Assembly: GCF_000203795.2 (NCBI RefSeq)
Contig: NW_006281109.1
Span: 10,001-74,000, forward strand
DNA length: 64,000 nt
Source of the DNA: Batrachochytrium dendrobatidis JAM81
Lineage: Eukaryota > Chytridiomycota > Chytridiomycetes > Rhizophydiales
Reading direction: 5' to 3'
Numbering within the stretch: position 1 is the first letter of the stretch; each line of letters opens with the position of its first letter. The notes under the pieces were generated by a model. That model worked only from the letters and a program-made list of their open reading frames with translations. It was not told the origin of the DNA and did not search any database. Shown one piece after another: positions 22,441 to 34,715 of the stretch. Both the position numbers and the translations under genes were made by a program.

Positions 22441-23830
22441 CCAATATCACAGTATCTGGATGGAAATACGGAACCGATTCAAACTGCTGTCAATCAATAC
22501 TGTCATTCAACACTACAAGGCTGACATTAACAAGTTGTTTGACATCTCATTATCTCCAAAGAAAAACGGAATCCAGACCAGATTCGCTTGGAATGTCAGC
22601 AACAACTCACTGTTTGTTGCTACATCAAGACTCGTCAGTACAGACCCACACAATACAATGTAAAAGGTATCAGGCAACCAGATACAAATGAACTGTTTGT
22701 CTGCAATATGCTGCATCATATTGGAATGGGTCCTGAAACTCGTTGTATCATTGCATCTCACAGCACCAAAACAGTCTACATTGCTATCAAGTATTGCCAT
22801 GTGGTGCTATTGTCCGAGTTGACAAGGATACAGCAAACAATACCCAACTTTGATTGGATTTGATATTTCGTATCCTGTGTATATGCGATTGTGCTGTCAA
22901 CTCATCAAACTGCGGTCAAGTCGATGATAAAGCAATGATTGTCGACTTTTGTATCCAAAAACAGTCAAAAGATTACATTAAAACAGACATTATGGACAAA
23001 TTCTACAAAGGAAATGGTAAATTCCATTATTCTGGGTTGATGCAAATTGCAGTCAAAACAACAAACGCTGTAAACATGGATACGATGAACAAGTCGTTGT
23101 AGGAATGGAATGCAAGTTGCTGGAGAGTATTGAGCGAGCCGAATCGGAGATTGATGGATTGGTTTAAAATGGGGTAATGGACTGATATTTGAAACGATTT
23201 ACAACGATATGTCCATGATCTTGAAGAAACAGTTGCAGTTCTAATGGAATATTTTGTTGGTAGCATTCATCTTTAAATGTAGGCATATTGGTATCCAGCA
23301 ACAATGGAAAATGTGTAATATTACAACTGTAATGTCTGGACAACTGACTGTCTGAATAACAGTAACTATTTCCAGTGATGCTGATTTGTAAACACTCGAA
23401 TTATTCAACAACACTCTATCAATGCATTTGCAAGAGTCATTGGACGTATCCGTTGTTTGAAAGTTGATTCTCATACATTCAGAAGTGGAAGTTATGAAGC
23501 TTATTTCCATGCAGACACGATCAATGTATTACTTTTTGTTGGATAGGCTGTATCATCTGGCATCAATTCAGACACACTTGTCAGTCCTGTTCCGTATACA
23601 ATGAGTCACATATGGACACATATGGATACCAATGCAACAATCAAGAATCAATTGTCATTTACAAGTCCGAATTGCCAACCAACAATCGTACTAATGGACC
23701 AACGGACCAATGCCAAAACACCTGCACATCAGACAGTTTATTGGACATGACTTGATTGTTCTTGACAACTGATTGAAAACTGCTTGATGACTCGAGTAAT
23801 CCAATCACACATTGCTGGCAATTAAATGGA
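22317..23830 (+). pseudogene. Decayed plus-strand gene of unknown function
   Basis: An ATG frame near 22317 is open for about 60 codons. Reading then continues through overlapping frames in different phases (22460-22663, 22588-22863, 22854-23102, then short pieces to about 23750). The serial phase changes and stops suggest a long gene broken by many indels. Its first 40 codons also survive in the inverted arm at 34160-34265. No domain recognised. Confidence 0.4.
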
Positions 23831-23894
23831 ACTATACAATGTGTCATGTATACATTGGATATCATCAGTTTATCAGTGACTATCTGGTGTTTGT

Positions 23895-24990
23895 TTATGC
23901 ATGATTACTTGGACTACTATTTGCAATCAATGCAATCACTGGTGTCAATGACTGATAACAATGAAACCAAACGATTTCCCACATCAGATTATGCACATTC
24001 ATTCTGGAATGCAACTCTGCATCGATATCGTAAATATCAACCAGAATCCGAGCCAAACGAATCAAGCGAGTGTCGCAAGCTTGCATTCATTTGAAAATAC
24101 TCGATATCAGGCTAAAGTTGCATGTGAAATGGTCATTTGTACAAGGTTAAACAACATCGACATTTACAATCAATGTGATGTTGGAACAGAGCTGCTATTT
24201 CCGAATTTAAAAGTCCAAATTGTACACATTGTTATCAAGTCTAATCTACACCCTTCATGCCATACCATGTCATGCTTGATAGTTTCATACACTGCTGCAA
24301 GAGTTGTATTGTGTGTATTTCGAGTATTTCCATCACTCCATCACACTGTATTGGCTCAAACAACTCAAACAGATTGTCATAATCTGACATGATTCCAAAA
24401 TAATTGCAATCGGTTATATTTGACATGATCGGATCATTGTAAACCATTGATTTCAGTAATTCAAGATTAAACAAGCCAATATTACTTTTTCCAAATTTGA
24501 ATCAGCATGTTGTTGTAATATCGTCAATATTGTGAGCAACTCTGAGCAGACACTTGGACATTCAGTATCAAGTGATATTGGATACTTTCAAATATGTATC
24601 CAGTGATAAATGAGCGGTGATGTGTTTGAAATCAATTTACCATTACAAACCATTGTGTATTTTTCAATACACTTGATGGTATCAATGACCACTAATGGAT
24701 TCAACTCGTATTCCGAATGAGCCATCATGTGGTAACCCAATTGCTTAGTATTGGTTGTTATTTGATAATGTCACATTTTGTGTCCTGCCATGAGATTGAT
24801 TTCATCTGAACATTTGACAACCGTGCAAGAAACATTGATTGAACTCGTACAGTTTCATATGCAAGTGCATCAATAGTATATCGACCAACGAGACCAATTT
24901 TGTTGGTTGATACTCGTTGATACTCACTGGTAACTTGATGAAAATGTGTCAAACCATGACTTTCATGACAACACTGTACAAACTGTACGA
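23895..24990 (-). pseudogene. Decayed minus-strand gene of unknown function
   Basis: Protein-like minus-strand frames at 24758-24952 and 24241-24474, with stops between, suggest a second broken gene facing the previous one. None starts with a convincing ATG. No domain recognised. Confidence 0.3.
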
Positions 24991-25085
24991 GTTTAAAAGA
25001 TTATTGGTGAATATTGTCCAATTTGATTGTTGACTGCAATTATTTTGGTTGGTTCGAGTTTCATTCTTTTGTCAAAAAACATCAA

Positions 25086-26129
25086 ATGAATATTGAAACA
25101 ACAAAGACAGCAGCAACACAACTGTTGAATGAATACTACCAAATCAGCACTCAAGCCATACCAACACAGAGAGTCAAGTCTGAATGGCAGGATGACAACA
25201 AACGAGGTTTGTTTTTGGGAATCATCCAAGAGGGAGAAACCTCACACATCACTCGACTGCACAACCTGCTGACTGCCAACCAATTTGCAGAGCAGCAGGA
25301 ATTCTCAACCAAGGTCCAGTTGTCAGACCCAGAACATCATTGTATATTCATTGATGACATGTTTGGGTATTACATACTGCCATTCCACAAAGACTACAAC
25401 GATTCATCCAGCTGGCACACTCCAGTTTCATCAAACCCAACATCAAGAAACAACTCTGCTGATGATCTGGACTATGTTGCAGAAGTGAGTGAGCTACAGC
25501 ACAAGGACTTGAACAAGGCAGTTGAAAAGAGAGACAGTGTCTGCTTGTTTTGCTGGGATAAGTTGTCCTTGCAAGGAGCACACATCATATCACAAAAGAA
25601 CATTGGAATGGCATACAACGAACCATCCATCTTGCAACGATCTGGTTTGACACAGAAACATCAAATACAGAACGGACTGTTGTTGTGTATCAAGTGCCAT
25701 GACCAATTTGGTAAACTAAAGCAATATGTGGATGTAGTGAATGACAAACTGGTGATCAAAGTGATCAATGAGACGAATGACTCGACAAGTGACAAGCACA
25801 AGAAGTGGATCGAGACAATTGAAGATTTGAAAGTTATCCGCAGAACAAGGCAAAAGAGATGGACTGACAATCGACAAACAGTCAAATTCAACAGTGAAAT
25901 GACATTGTATTTCATTCACAACAATCTCACTCGACTACCAAACAGGAACGCACTAGAGTTCCACAAGACAGCATGTCTCATTTGGTGTATGGCTGGTAGT
26001 GTAGAATCTGATGATGAATATTGTCCATATGATGATAACGATGGCTGTACTCCTGTCGATTACTGGAGTAATAGCATCGAGAAATGGATGGAATCGAGTA
26101 CTACTTTGATTATTGAAAATACTCGATAA
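25086..26129 (+). CDS. HNH-type nuclease domain protein
   Basis: 347 residues from the first ATG (25086); the frame opens 24 codons earlier but without an ATG, so an upstream exon is possible. The nuclease signature lies at residues ~150-207: a CxxC pair (C153, C156), then GAHII (H166), QNGLLLC (N196, C201) and IKCHDQF (C204, H205), i.e. a zinc-stabilised His-Asn-His ββα fold. The N-terminal ~140 residues are unrecognised; the tail is acidic. In fungi such stand-alone HNH proteins are often of mobile-element or CRN-effector origin, which is an inference here. The gene is intact although both sides are gene debris. Confidence 0.7.
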   Translation: MNIETTKTAATQLLNEYYQISTQAIPTQRVKSEWQDDNKRGLFLGIIQEGETSHITRLHNLLTANQFAEQQEFSTKVQLSDPEHHCIFIDDMFGYYILPFHKDYNDSSSWHTPVSSNPTSRNNSADDLDYVAEVSELQHKDLNKAVEKRDSVCLFCWDKLSLQGAHIISQKNIGMAYNEPSILQRSGLTQKHQIQNGLLLCIKCHDQFGKLKQYVDVVNDKLVIKVINETNDSTSDKHKKWIETIEDLKVIRRTRQKRWTDNRQTVKFNSEMTLYFIHNNLTRLPNRNALEFHKTACLIWCMAGSVESDDEYCPYDDNDGCTPVDYWSNSIEKWMESSTTLIIENTR

Positions 26130-28765
26130 AACTGTGTATTCATTACAAGAGACTGGTTTCTGTTACAGCAATAGTTGTCATTGTAGTGAGTGTGAATACC
26201 AACAGTTGATGTTGACACTTTTGAATTCAAGCAATAATGAAAGCAACTCAAATGTCTCTTTCCATTGCAGTGAGACAGTTTGTCAACCAACAATGTCTCA
26301 TCAATTGATGACACATTCAAATTCCAGTGATGATGATGTTGCTACCAATGATCGTGGAACTGATAGTGCAGTCTTTTTACACTGTGGTGGGACAACTCGG
26401 TATCATGTCAATCATGTCCATCGTTGTGGAAATCACTTGTTAATCTACTCTGAATGAACAACTTTCTTTCAATCTGTGTATCGACTGTATCAATTGTATT
26501 GTCCAACATCAAACATTATGTCAATCAATAATAGTCAAAATACAATATTATATTTTCTGTACGATTATTATAAATCACAATCAATGAAATCCATGTAAGC
26601 TACCAACTCCATCAAAACACTCACTTGCTCCATTTGCCATGAAGTTGTTACAACACTTTTGATCCAATGTCAGGATGCCAATCACTTTGTATATCCTGTA
26701 TATCTTGAACCCAATGGAACTGTCCGATTTGTAGGACTGTCCGAGTTTTACACAACATGATGCTGGAAAGAACCATCAAATCACAAATGATTAATTGTGA
26801 GCATGATAATTGTAAAATATCAGTATTTCTGTAGACAAAACACAATCATGACAAGAATTGAAAATCCAGAACAACAGGATGTGACTATTGTACATAACTT
26901 GCATCAAAACCTTGTTTGAAGACTTGTTTCAAAACTGGATGTAATGTATTTTGGGTCGACGGAAATGGATATTCAAAATCGTTGACCAATTGCATGAAAA
27001 CAGGAATCACAATCAGAATCAGAATTGAAATTGGACACATTAAAGTCATTTGTCATCATATTCCATGGCCAGATACCAGTATTCAAAATAGTAAATAGTC
27101 AATGGTTATTGAAAATAATCAATATTTGCCAAAATCCCAGCAATACAATCATGATAACTTACTGGCTACCTCAAATCAGTAAATCGTTTGAAAATAATAC
27201 CACAATAACTATCAAACATACTTTGAATGTAATTGATGATTCACCAACAATACCACTGTATGCGGTAGATTTGGAATATCAGATACAACAAGCCAAGTGT
27301 CGACATGGCAAACGATGAACTGGATGTGTTTTTCCAGCATTTGCTTGACCCAAGAAATGGTGCTGGGTTCCATCAAGATTACGGATTCATAGTATGATAT
27401 ATTCAACATATTTGGCGTCTACATCGGCACTCATTACCATTTGATACAATTTCTGCTGTAATGTGTGCTGTTTTTCCATCACTTTACCAAGAACATCTAA
27501 ATCGCTAAATACATGATGAGCCATTCGGTCTACATTGATCTGAGCGTCCGTTACAGTGTGATGATGACTTTTGATCAAAGTACTAAGCCAGAATGTAAAA
27601 TATACATACAATACAATGTCTTGTAGTAACTCTTGTTCAGCAACTCATTGATTCAATGATAAAGTGGCTTGTATTGATTTTGAATGATACTTTTCATCAA
27701 GGAATTGAATGTTTGATTTCAAGAGTTTGTCGGGATCTACTTTGATTGGGTTGTCCGACTTGAGCATATATCGAGGTATGATTTCATGAGTAATAGGTTC
27801 AATATCATTGCACAAATAGTGGGTTGCTACTTTTACAAGATGGTTGGTTAGATTTCGTTCAACAACATAATACTTTTGACCGTTTTTAGGTTTGATGAAA
27901 ACCGAGTTCACGACCAAAGTTTGTAGATACTTGGATCTTAAGGATGTGCTTGTGATGTGTAATGTCATTGAAGTGGTTTTGAATAAACCCAAGAAAATCC
28001 ATTTTGGAATGGTATCAACAAACAATTGGATTGGATTTACTTTCTATTATTGTTTAAACTCGTTGAAAATGTTGGAAACCTGTTGGAAACCTGTTACAAA
28101 GTAATTCTGATTTGAACAAAAATAGTGGTTCAATTGGCTCATACAGAGTCCATTACGAGATGCTCGGATTGAGTTTTGTCGTTGATTTATTGTTGCCATT
28201 AGGAAAACCCCAATAACAATATCATGAAAATGATTGGATCAATGGTGAATATTGATGTTAAACTCGTCAAAGTCAAGTTGCGGTTTACAAAACGTATCCA
28301 AGGATTCAGGAGTCGAGTTGAACCAACAAAGGCGTACAAGCAACTGATTCAACTACAAATAGAGCATTGGAACTGTTAAAGATTTTTGATTATCGCGCAA
28401 GAAGTATAGAGATAGAAAATAGAGAAAGAGACTGAGTCTTTCAATTAGTAAAGTATAAGGTAATAATATATAATCTGCCGCTGTAGAAAAGATCGGTCAG
28501 AAGAGATCTTGAATGATAATCAGGAAGTAGTCACGCAAATGAAAGTCAACAGAATAACGAGTTGAACTTAATAGATAATAACGAAGTTATGTCAGATGAT
28601 ATTTAGATGATTGATTCAGAGGATATTCAGAGGATATTCAGAGGATGGTTTATTTAGTAAGAAAGTATCTTGGCTTTTATAGTAATTTAGTTAAGGGAGT
28701 GAGTGGAGAAAGTGGAGATATAATATCTCCACTTTAAGCTTTGTTTGTAAAGCGGCAATGTTTGA
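26130..28765. other. Intergenic with ORF fragments, no intact gene
   Basis: Pieces with some protein character are 26200-26457 (+, Ser/Asn/Cys-rich), 27025-27318 (+), 27387-27611 (-) and 27645-28025 (-, 126 codons, Lys/Leu/Ile-rich). The minus-strand pair may belong to one decayed gene. A 10-11 bp tandem repeat (gatattcagag) runs at 28613-28646. No domain recognised. Confidence 0.35.
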
Positions 28766-29446
28766 TTGCTTCAACAAAGGTCTGATTTCTTTAACAGGAA
28801 CCAAGCAAGCAAGTTAAAGCGACAGTTTAATAGACATATCAACAAACATCCTTTCCACCCAAAATACAATACAATACAGTGCAAGACACATGTTCACCAA
28901 TGTGATGGAGTTGATGCAAAATATACCGAAGAAATCACCAATCAAAACATTGGATATTGGCTTGATATTCAATTTGGGTATATGCTGCAAAATGTAGATA
29001 CTGAAAAAACAATTCAATTTAATATTTCAGATAATACATTATTGTTTAATGGTAACAATCAATCCATGATTAATATGGATATTGACATTGTTTTGGATCT
29101 GATTGACGGAAATGATATTATTGAATGCATGAAACGTCATAATTCAAAGTATATTGTTGAAAGTATCTATGAATATGCTATCCTTGCAAATAACACTGGT
29201 TGTTATCAGGTCATTGATGTATATGGAACAAACCATGTCAATGTATCAATCAACAATCCAGTAACTGTTGATGTAATACCAAACACAGTATACGCAATCA
29301 ATGATATGGTTGTTGACCCATTCACAATACTCGACAAATATCAACATATCAGAAAGTTTAAATTTATTCAAAATCAAAATCATCGACAAACCATCAATCT
29401 GAATCTGAATCTGGCTCTTGAAATTCTAAACCACGTCTTTTCATAA
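28766..29446 (+). CDS. Unrecognised ORF, probably the 3' part of a gene
   Basis: Open for 226 codons with no ATG at its start, so it may be a 3' exon or a truncated gene. The product is rich in Asn, Ile, Asp and Tyr, with no signal peptide, membrane segment or known motif. Its last ~50 codons overlap, on the opposite strand, the 3' end of the secreted gene at 29394-30257. The last 70 codons occur again at 14632-14845. Such a long open frame in AT-rich DNA argues for real coding history. Confidence 0.45.
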   Translation: MLQQRSDFFNRNQASKLKRQFNRHINKHPFHPKYNTIQCKTHVHQCDGVDAKYTEEITNQNIGYWLDIQFGYMLQNVDTEKTIQFNISDNTLLFNGNNQSMINMDIDIVLDLIDGNDIIECMKRHNSKYIVESIYEYAILANNTGCYQVIDVYGTNHVNVSINNPVTVDVIPNTVYAINDMVVDPFTILDKYQHIRKFKFIQNQNHRQTINLNLNLALEILNHVFS

Positions 29447-30257
29447 ACCTTTTAAAGTCTTGTCTGATACTGGATACTTTTATCCTTGCCGCTACATACT
29501 CTTCTTTTAATTTCTTTTCAACATTTGGATCGTACGTTGACCCTGATATCTCTTCTCCCCTTTCTAACGCTGACTGTTGCTCCAGTCCAATGGCTTCATA
29601 ATCCCAATATTCTTCGCGTTTTTCTTTTGCAATCTTTTTAGACGCTACAAGCCTTTGTCTTATACGATCAAAGGTTCTCTGATCCCGTTCGTTCAATCCA
29701 GTCACTTGATTTGAAACAGTATTGCCCGACTCGTCATGAATCATTGGTTGTTGTTGGTCTTGTTCCATTGGTTGTTGTTGGTCTTGACTGGAAGTACTTG
29801 GACTGGATTGATCAATCGGCTGTTGCTGATCTTTGTTGGAAATACCTGAACTGGGTTGATCAGCTGGTTGTTGTTGGTATTTGTCAAAATTGCTTGAACC
29901 GACTTGATCAATTGGGTCAAATGCTTGACTGGGAGTATTTAAACCAGCTATATCAAACAGTTCTTGCCAGTCTTCAAAAGTGTTTGAATTGATTTCATCT
30001 ATTAAGCGTTGCCAGTATTTGTCAGGGATGTCTAGACCGGGTTCATCAGTTGATTGTTTCCGACTTTGTTGGAGACTCNNNNNNNNNNNNNNNNNNNNNN
30101 NNNNNNNNNNNNNNNNNNNNNNNNNNNNNNNNNNNNNNNNNNNNNNNNNNNNNNNNNNNNNNNNNNNNNNNNNNNNNNCATTATTATCAGTCGGTGTCAG
30201 TATTGCATTAGTGGTTGCTGCTGCACTCAGTACAAATAAAATATCAACCAATTTCAT
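29394..30257 (-). CDS. Secreted repeat protein, copy of 14846-16144, interrupted by assembly gap
   Basis: ATG at 30257 gives the signal peptide MKLVDILFVLSAAATTNA. The gap of 100 N removes the first repeats, and its length is nominal, so the frame across it is not proven. Flanking sequence is nearly identical to the copy at 14846-16144 over the repeats and the basic helical C-terminus (KRFMKRRG). The sequenced repeats are fewer than in that copy, suggesting repeat-number change or loss in the gap. The tail is longer and acidic (ends DSDSD). Collapse of repeats probably caused the gap. Confidence 0.65.
   Translation of the reverse strand: MKLVDILFVLSAAATTNAILTPTDNNXXXXXXXXXXXXXXXXXXXXXXXXXXXXXXXXXXSLQQSRKQSTDEPGLDIPDKYWQRLIDEINSNTFEDWQELFDIAGLNTPSQAFDPIDQVGSSNFDKYQQQPADQPSSGISNKDQQQPIDQSSPSTSSQDQQQPMEQDQQQPMIHDESGNTVSNQVTGLNERDQRTFDRIRQRLVASKKIAKEKREEYWDYEAIGLEQQSALERGEEISGSTYDPNVEKKLKEEYVAARIKVSSIRQDFKRFMKRRGLEFQEPDSDSD
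30079..30178. other. Assembly gap (100 N)
   Basis: Exactly 100 N within the tandem-repeat coding region of the secreted gene; the real length is unknown. Confidence 0.98.
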
Positions 30258-31688
30258 TAGATTGGTCAATAGGTTTAAACAATTAATACAAAAGTAAAGT
30301 GTTGAGACTGGTGTCGATTATAAAATTGAATGTAATCGATTGTATTTGTATGTTTTGTATAGCAAACCAACCCTTTTAGGTTAACCAACAACACAGGGTT
30401 ACTTGATTGCTTGTAGTGAGCAACTATCAAACTAGACAGTATGCTGCTCCCTAATCACAATATCATATTGATCAATTTGATGATCATATCGATTGAATTA
30501 TGCTTTTACGACCCTTTGATCAAGTATATTGAAAAGCACCCTTCAAGAGTGTTGTGCAGCCACAAACGCTCCTTTTTACAACCATACTCATGTCAAATGG
30601 ATCACTTTGATATTCATCCTGCAGTGATTGTATTCTGCATTGCAATATACAATGGCTACTACACATTGACTGCATTGCGTGTTTGATATACAACAACCAT
30701 CATACGACACACAATCAGACTATAGTGTTAAATCTACACTTTGTGCACTCTTAGTAGTCATACATTGTACAATTACCAAGTTTGAACTCACATTCATATG
30801 TTGTGTTTGACTGTCAATGCTATCAATACAACTCTGCACACACATTTGTTGTATTCTGAATCACAGATACAATTACAATCTAGTTCAACAACAATCATGA
30901 CACATGTCAGTAATGCAACTGTCTATCACACACCAACACTGTTATTTAGTGGTCCATTTACGTCAATATGGCTGCAAGTTGTTGTTATATCACGTATTCT
31001 AAACATGGTTTTGATATTGCACATCCAGTTCCATCACATTGCTGCTGACCCATCATTGTAATGCTGTATGTCACCATAATCATGAACATGGACATGATCG
31101 TGTGGTTTCACGTATAATATTACAACCACGCATGTCGTTGGTTGAATCATCACTACTATAATACACTACACTACACTACATGTATGTTGACATGTGTTGT
31201 ACCAATTTGATTGCATTGCTACAATATGGTATGCTCCAACCTGTTTAAATGACTGTTGTGCAACATATTGATATTGACCACATGTGATACTGGTCACCAA
31301 CAAAGTGATCAGCGGTATTCGATCGTATCATTCAATCACTGACTGCCAATACTTCAATTATGAATATTATCCACCATTTCATGACACCATCTGATACATT
31401 CAGTGCACAGTAGCTGATTGGTGCAATATGATCAATTCAAGCATACTATTACATTGAAATGGTGGTGACAATGCAAGGTGTTTATTGGACAAACAAGACT
31501 GAATGCTTACATGACAAATGCAAATTGATAGTATAAATCATATATACACACTGCAGTACAACATACTCTAAACGAGGTTGTTGATAGCGTGATTCCAGTT
31601 TTACAATGAAATTGAATTACCAAGCAGTTTATTATCCAAACATTGATTTACTATACACTTTTAGTTCTGGTGGTTTGTGTAGAAATAT
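30258..31688. repeat. Intergenic with dispersed repeats
   Basis: 30260-30860 matches 16145-16760. 30690-30970 belongs to a dispersed repeat with other copies at 33440-33710 (-), 54775-54975 (+) and partial copies at 16600-16760 (+) and 42290-42430 (-). 31430-31600 resembles the sequence 3' of the secreted gene at 35163 (34930-35085). No gene seen. Confidence 0.6.
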
Positions 31689-32593
31689 TCAAGTATGCCT
31701 TCTATATCCAATGAACCTCAGCATCTGTCGTTTGAATCTATCAAACCTTGATTCTGGTGGAAGAAGTTGAAGATCATATTCTTGCAGTACACTAGATTCA
31801 CTTGAATATCTAGCAATTTTAGTCGTTGGTACAAAGTGCACTTTAGCTTCCCTTGAACCAGCATCGTGACTTGACTTTTGCTGATGTTTTTTAGAATGAT
31901 CGTGTTTTGAGCCGTGGGGTTTAAAAGTGGATCCGGTTTTCAAGATGGATTTTAATTCTGGAGTAGGTTCAGATACAACTCTGATTGATTCTTCTTCGAG
32001 AGGTTCAAGAGCCAACTTGCGACACATCCATAATCTTCCTAGTCTCAGTTTCCTGAATTTCTTTTTATCAGATGAGCTCATTCTACGCCCATACCCTCTT
32101 CGTTTAGTTTCTAGTATTCTTTCCTTTGCCTTGGTGCTCATCTTGTGTGGATATCCGTCTCCAACATCAGTTGGAATTTCCATACCCATATTCCTCATTA
32201 TTTTTTCGACTTTATCCAGCCTTTGCTGAGGTGTGAGAATGGCCGTTTGTTCTCTGGGATATAGTTTTTAGGAAGATGGCAGATGTCGTCATATAGTGTG
32301 TTGTCAAATATATCATCATCTGACTGTTTGGACTGAGAGTATGACGATGATTCATCGGACTGTTCAACAGAACTGTCTGAATCATCGGGATCTACAGTTG
32401 ACTGGGCTACATCATGATTGGTTTCAGTTGATTGTTGCTCTGTTCCAGTTGAAGCGCAAATACCAGTGTGTTGCTGCATGTGTGTTGAACATTCTTTTAC
32501 AGATTCTGATTCGCTGGCAGACGGACGATCAATGACTACTGCACTGACTGTCACCGACAACAGTGAAAACACAATAGTCGATATGAATTTCAT
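31689..32593 (-). pseudogene. Secreted protein gene split by a probable one-base frameshift
   Basis: The first frame starts at the ATG at 32593 with a signal peptide (MKFISTIVFSLLSVTVSA) and a Ser/Asp/Gln-rich acidic region; it stops at 32198. The second frame is open from about 32268 to the stop at 31689. It is basic and helical, with a LETKRRG stretch and a C-terminal FIGYRR. The two overlap by about 70 bases in different phases, the pattern of a single indel near 32240-32265. No good GT/AG intron bridges them. If the reference base is wrong, this is one intact gene of about 300 residues. Lineage-specific, function unknown. Confidence 0.6.
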
Positions 32594-34139
32594 CCTGTCG
32601 ACGAGAATGAATGTGATAAAGCTTGTTGATTAGTAGGTCAATTCTTGGTAATGAATGAGCCAGTTGTGGATATGAACCATACCTTCATAGCGATTAAATA
32701 TATGATCAAGACATACGGGTTATATGAGCTTATGCAGCAACAGCTTGACCGCCATTTAGGTATATGTAGCACATATACTCATGTGTAAACTCTTTTATGC
32801 ACAGCCTTTCAACCATTGAATGAAACAGGGCTCATAGTCGAGGACTGCTAACCCTGACCCATATACTAAAGAATATGTCAAGATCGATTGGCATAGTCAG
32901 TCAGTTTCAAGTTACGGTCAGTATAGGGTAACAGTTTATCCACACAACAGCTGGTCAAATATTAGTGGTAAAATCCTTCAAACGGCTCTGCCTCAACACT
33001 TGATCTAGTGATATGATACTGTGTTGCAGTCCTGTTCAATGCAATACAGACTCAATGGTCATATCAGCAGTATCAATACTCTATACCAACTGTAATACTT
33101 TCAATATGCAAACTCAAAGTATTGCCAATGATTAGAAAAGCTTCAACATAACTCTTGAACTGTCAATTGTCATGCTATCAATAGTATGAACATCCGACTC
33201 AATACTGTACATGACTGATTGTCAAGAGTCTTGCAGCATTTACTTGGCAAACTGGATTCCTGTTTCGATTATACAAACATGGCATCAAACACATGTCTAC
33301 TTTGGAACAAGACGTTGAGTTGAATGTCCAGCAATATACAAAAATATACAAAAACAGCACGAATTGAATGTCAAAACTCGATTACTAACAATTTCAAATC
33401 TACAGAAACAAATACGACAACTTGCAGTCTAGTCATGTAAACGGAATACTGACAGTGTTGGTGTGTAATAAACAGTCAGTGTCATGGACTGATTGACAAC
33501 TCAGTGGTGTTGTTGGTGGTGATTGACATGCATGGTTGCATTACTGACATGTGCCATGATTGTTGTTGAACTAGATTGCAATCGTATCTGTGATTCAGAA
33601 TACAACAAATGTGTGTACAGAGTTGTATTGACAACATTGACAGTCAAACACAATACATGAATGTGGGTTCAAACTTGGTGACCATACAATGTATGACTAC
33701 CAAATGTGTCGAGTATCCATGCAGAATACTAAATGGTAATATGTGATGATCCAAGGGACTCGTATCACCAATGTTTGTGTGCCATAATTCCACTATTTGA
33801 CTTGGTAAACAATAGGAATTACACATATTGATCAATTTACTTTTCTGATTGCTCATCATACATTCTACTTGTTCGTATCACCAAGATACAATCAATCAAT
33901 TACTACAAGACTGACTATAACTCATATTTATTAATAAATGACTGTTCCAACCATTTCAACATATTATTGTTTTATTACATCTTTTCATTATCATTGAAAA
34001 AACCAAGTCTGCTGATCCTGAATTATTGTGCAACACCCATTACACTTTTGATTTGTTATTTTCTGTCAACTACTAACAGTCACAGATCATACACACACAC
34101 CTCCATTTAAATTAATATAAATCAGATTACACAAAACTC
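32594..34139. other. Intergenic; dispersed repeat at 33440-33710
   Basis: 32600-32960 is the promoter side of the secreted gene. 33440-33710 is a minus-oriented copy of the dispersed repeat. No gene supported in the rest. Confidence 0.5.
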
Positions 34140-34715
34140 CAACAGAGTTGTTGGTTGTTGATGAGCAAGTTGGATATAAAGTTGTTTTTAATCAATCCGT
34201 TGACAATCATGAGAGCATACTTTGATTTGTATGTATGCAATACTGCTGTCATCTTGTGTATGGTGTTTCGTATTCCTACAAACGCATTCCATTTCCAGCT
34301 GTTTTCTTTGCAGACATTTGATGTTGTGTAACAATGAGGGTGTAAAATGTAGTACAGAAATAGACGACTAAATTACATTTATTCCAACGGATTTAACACT
34401 CTTGTTCAAGTAAAACAGTATCATCCGATATTCACTATACACTACTTGTACGTTGAATCATGCCAATCACTTGCTATTTTAACAAGCATGAAATATCACA
34501 ACACATATTGATGACCAACTAATATCCGAGTGTCAACTCATTTCAGTTTTGGTTTATGCTCATTTCTTGGCCCTAACCCTAACCCTTGACCATAACCCTT
34601 TTGAGGGTGAAGCTTTCAATCAACCATATGATATTCGAGTGTATGGTCAGATATCGGCTCAGCCAAGGTTACAGGTCAACATATAAAGGGAGACTCTTCA
34701 ATGTCAGTTTGTAGT
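34140..34715. repeat. Inverted repeat arm, right (partner 21850-22440)
   Basis: Reverse-complement match to the left arm. It contains CCCTAACCCTAACCC at 34571-34585 and a truncated 5' end of the decayed gene (minus strand, about 34160-34265). Confidence 0.75.

Noticed and set aside
25014..25085. 24-codon upstream extension of the HNH gene frame
   Set aside because: It begins with TTG and has no ATG; in a fungus the first ATG (25086) or a spliced exon is more likely.
34571..34585. A true telomere or chromosome end
   Set aside because: Only about two and a half repeats, internal and duplicated within an inverted repeat arm.
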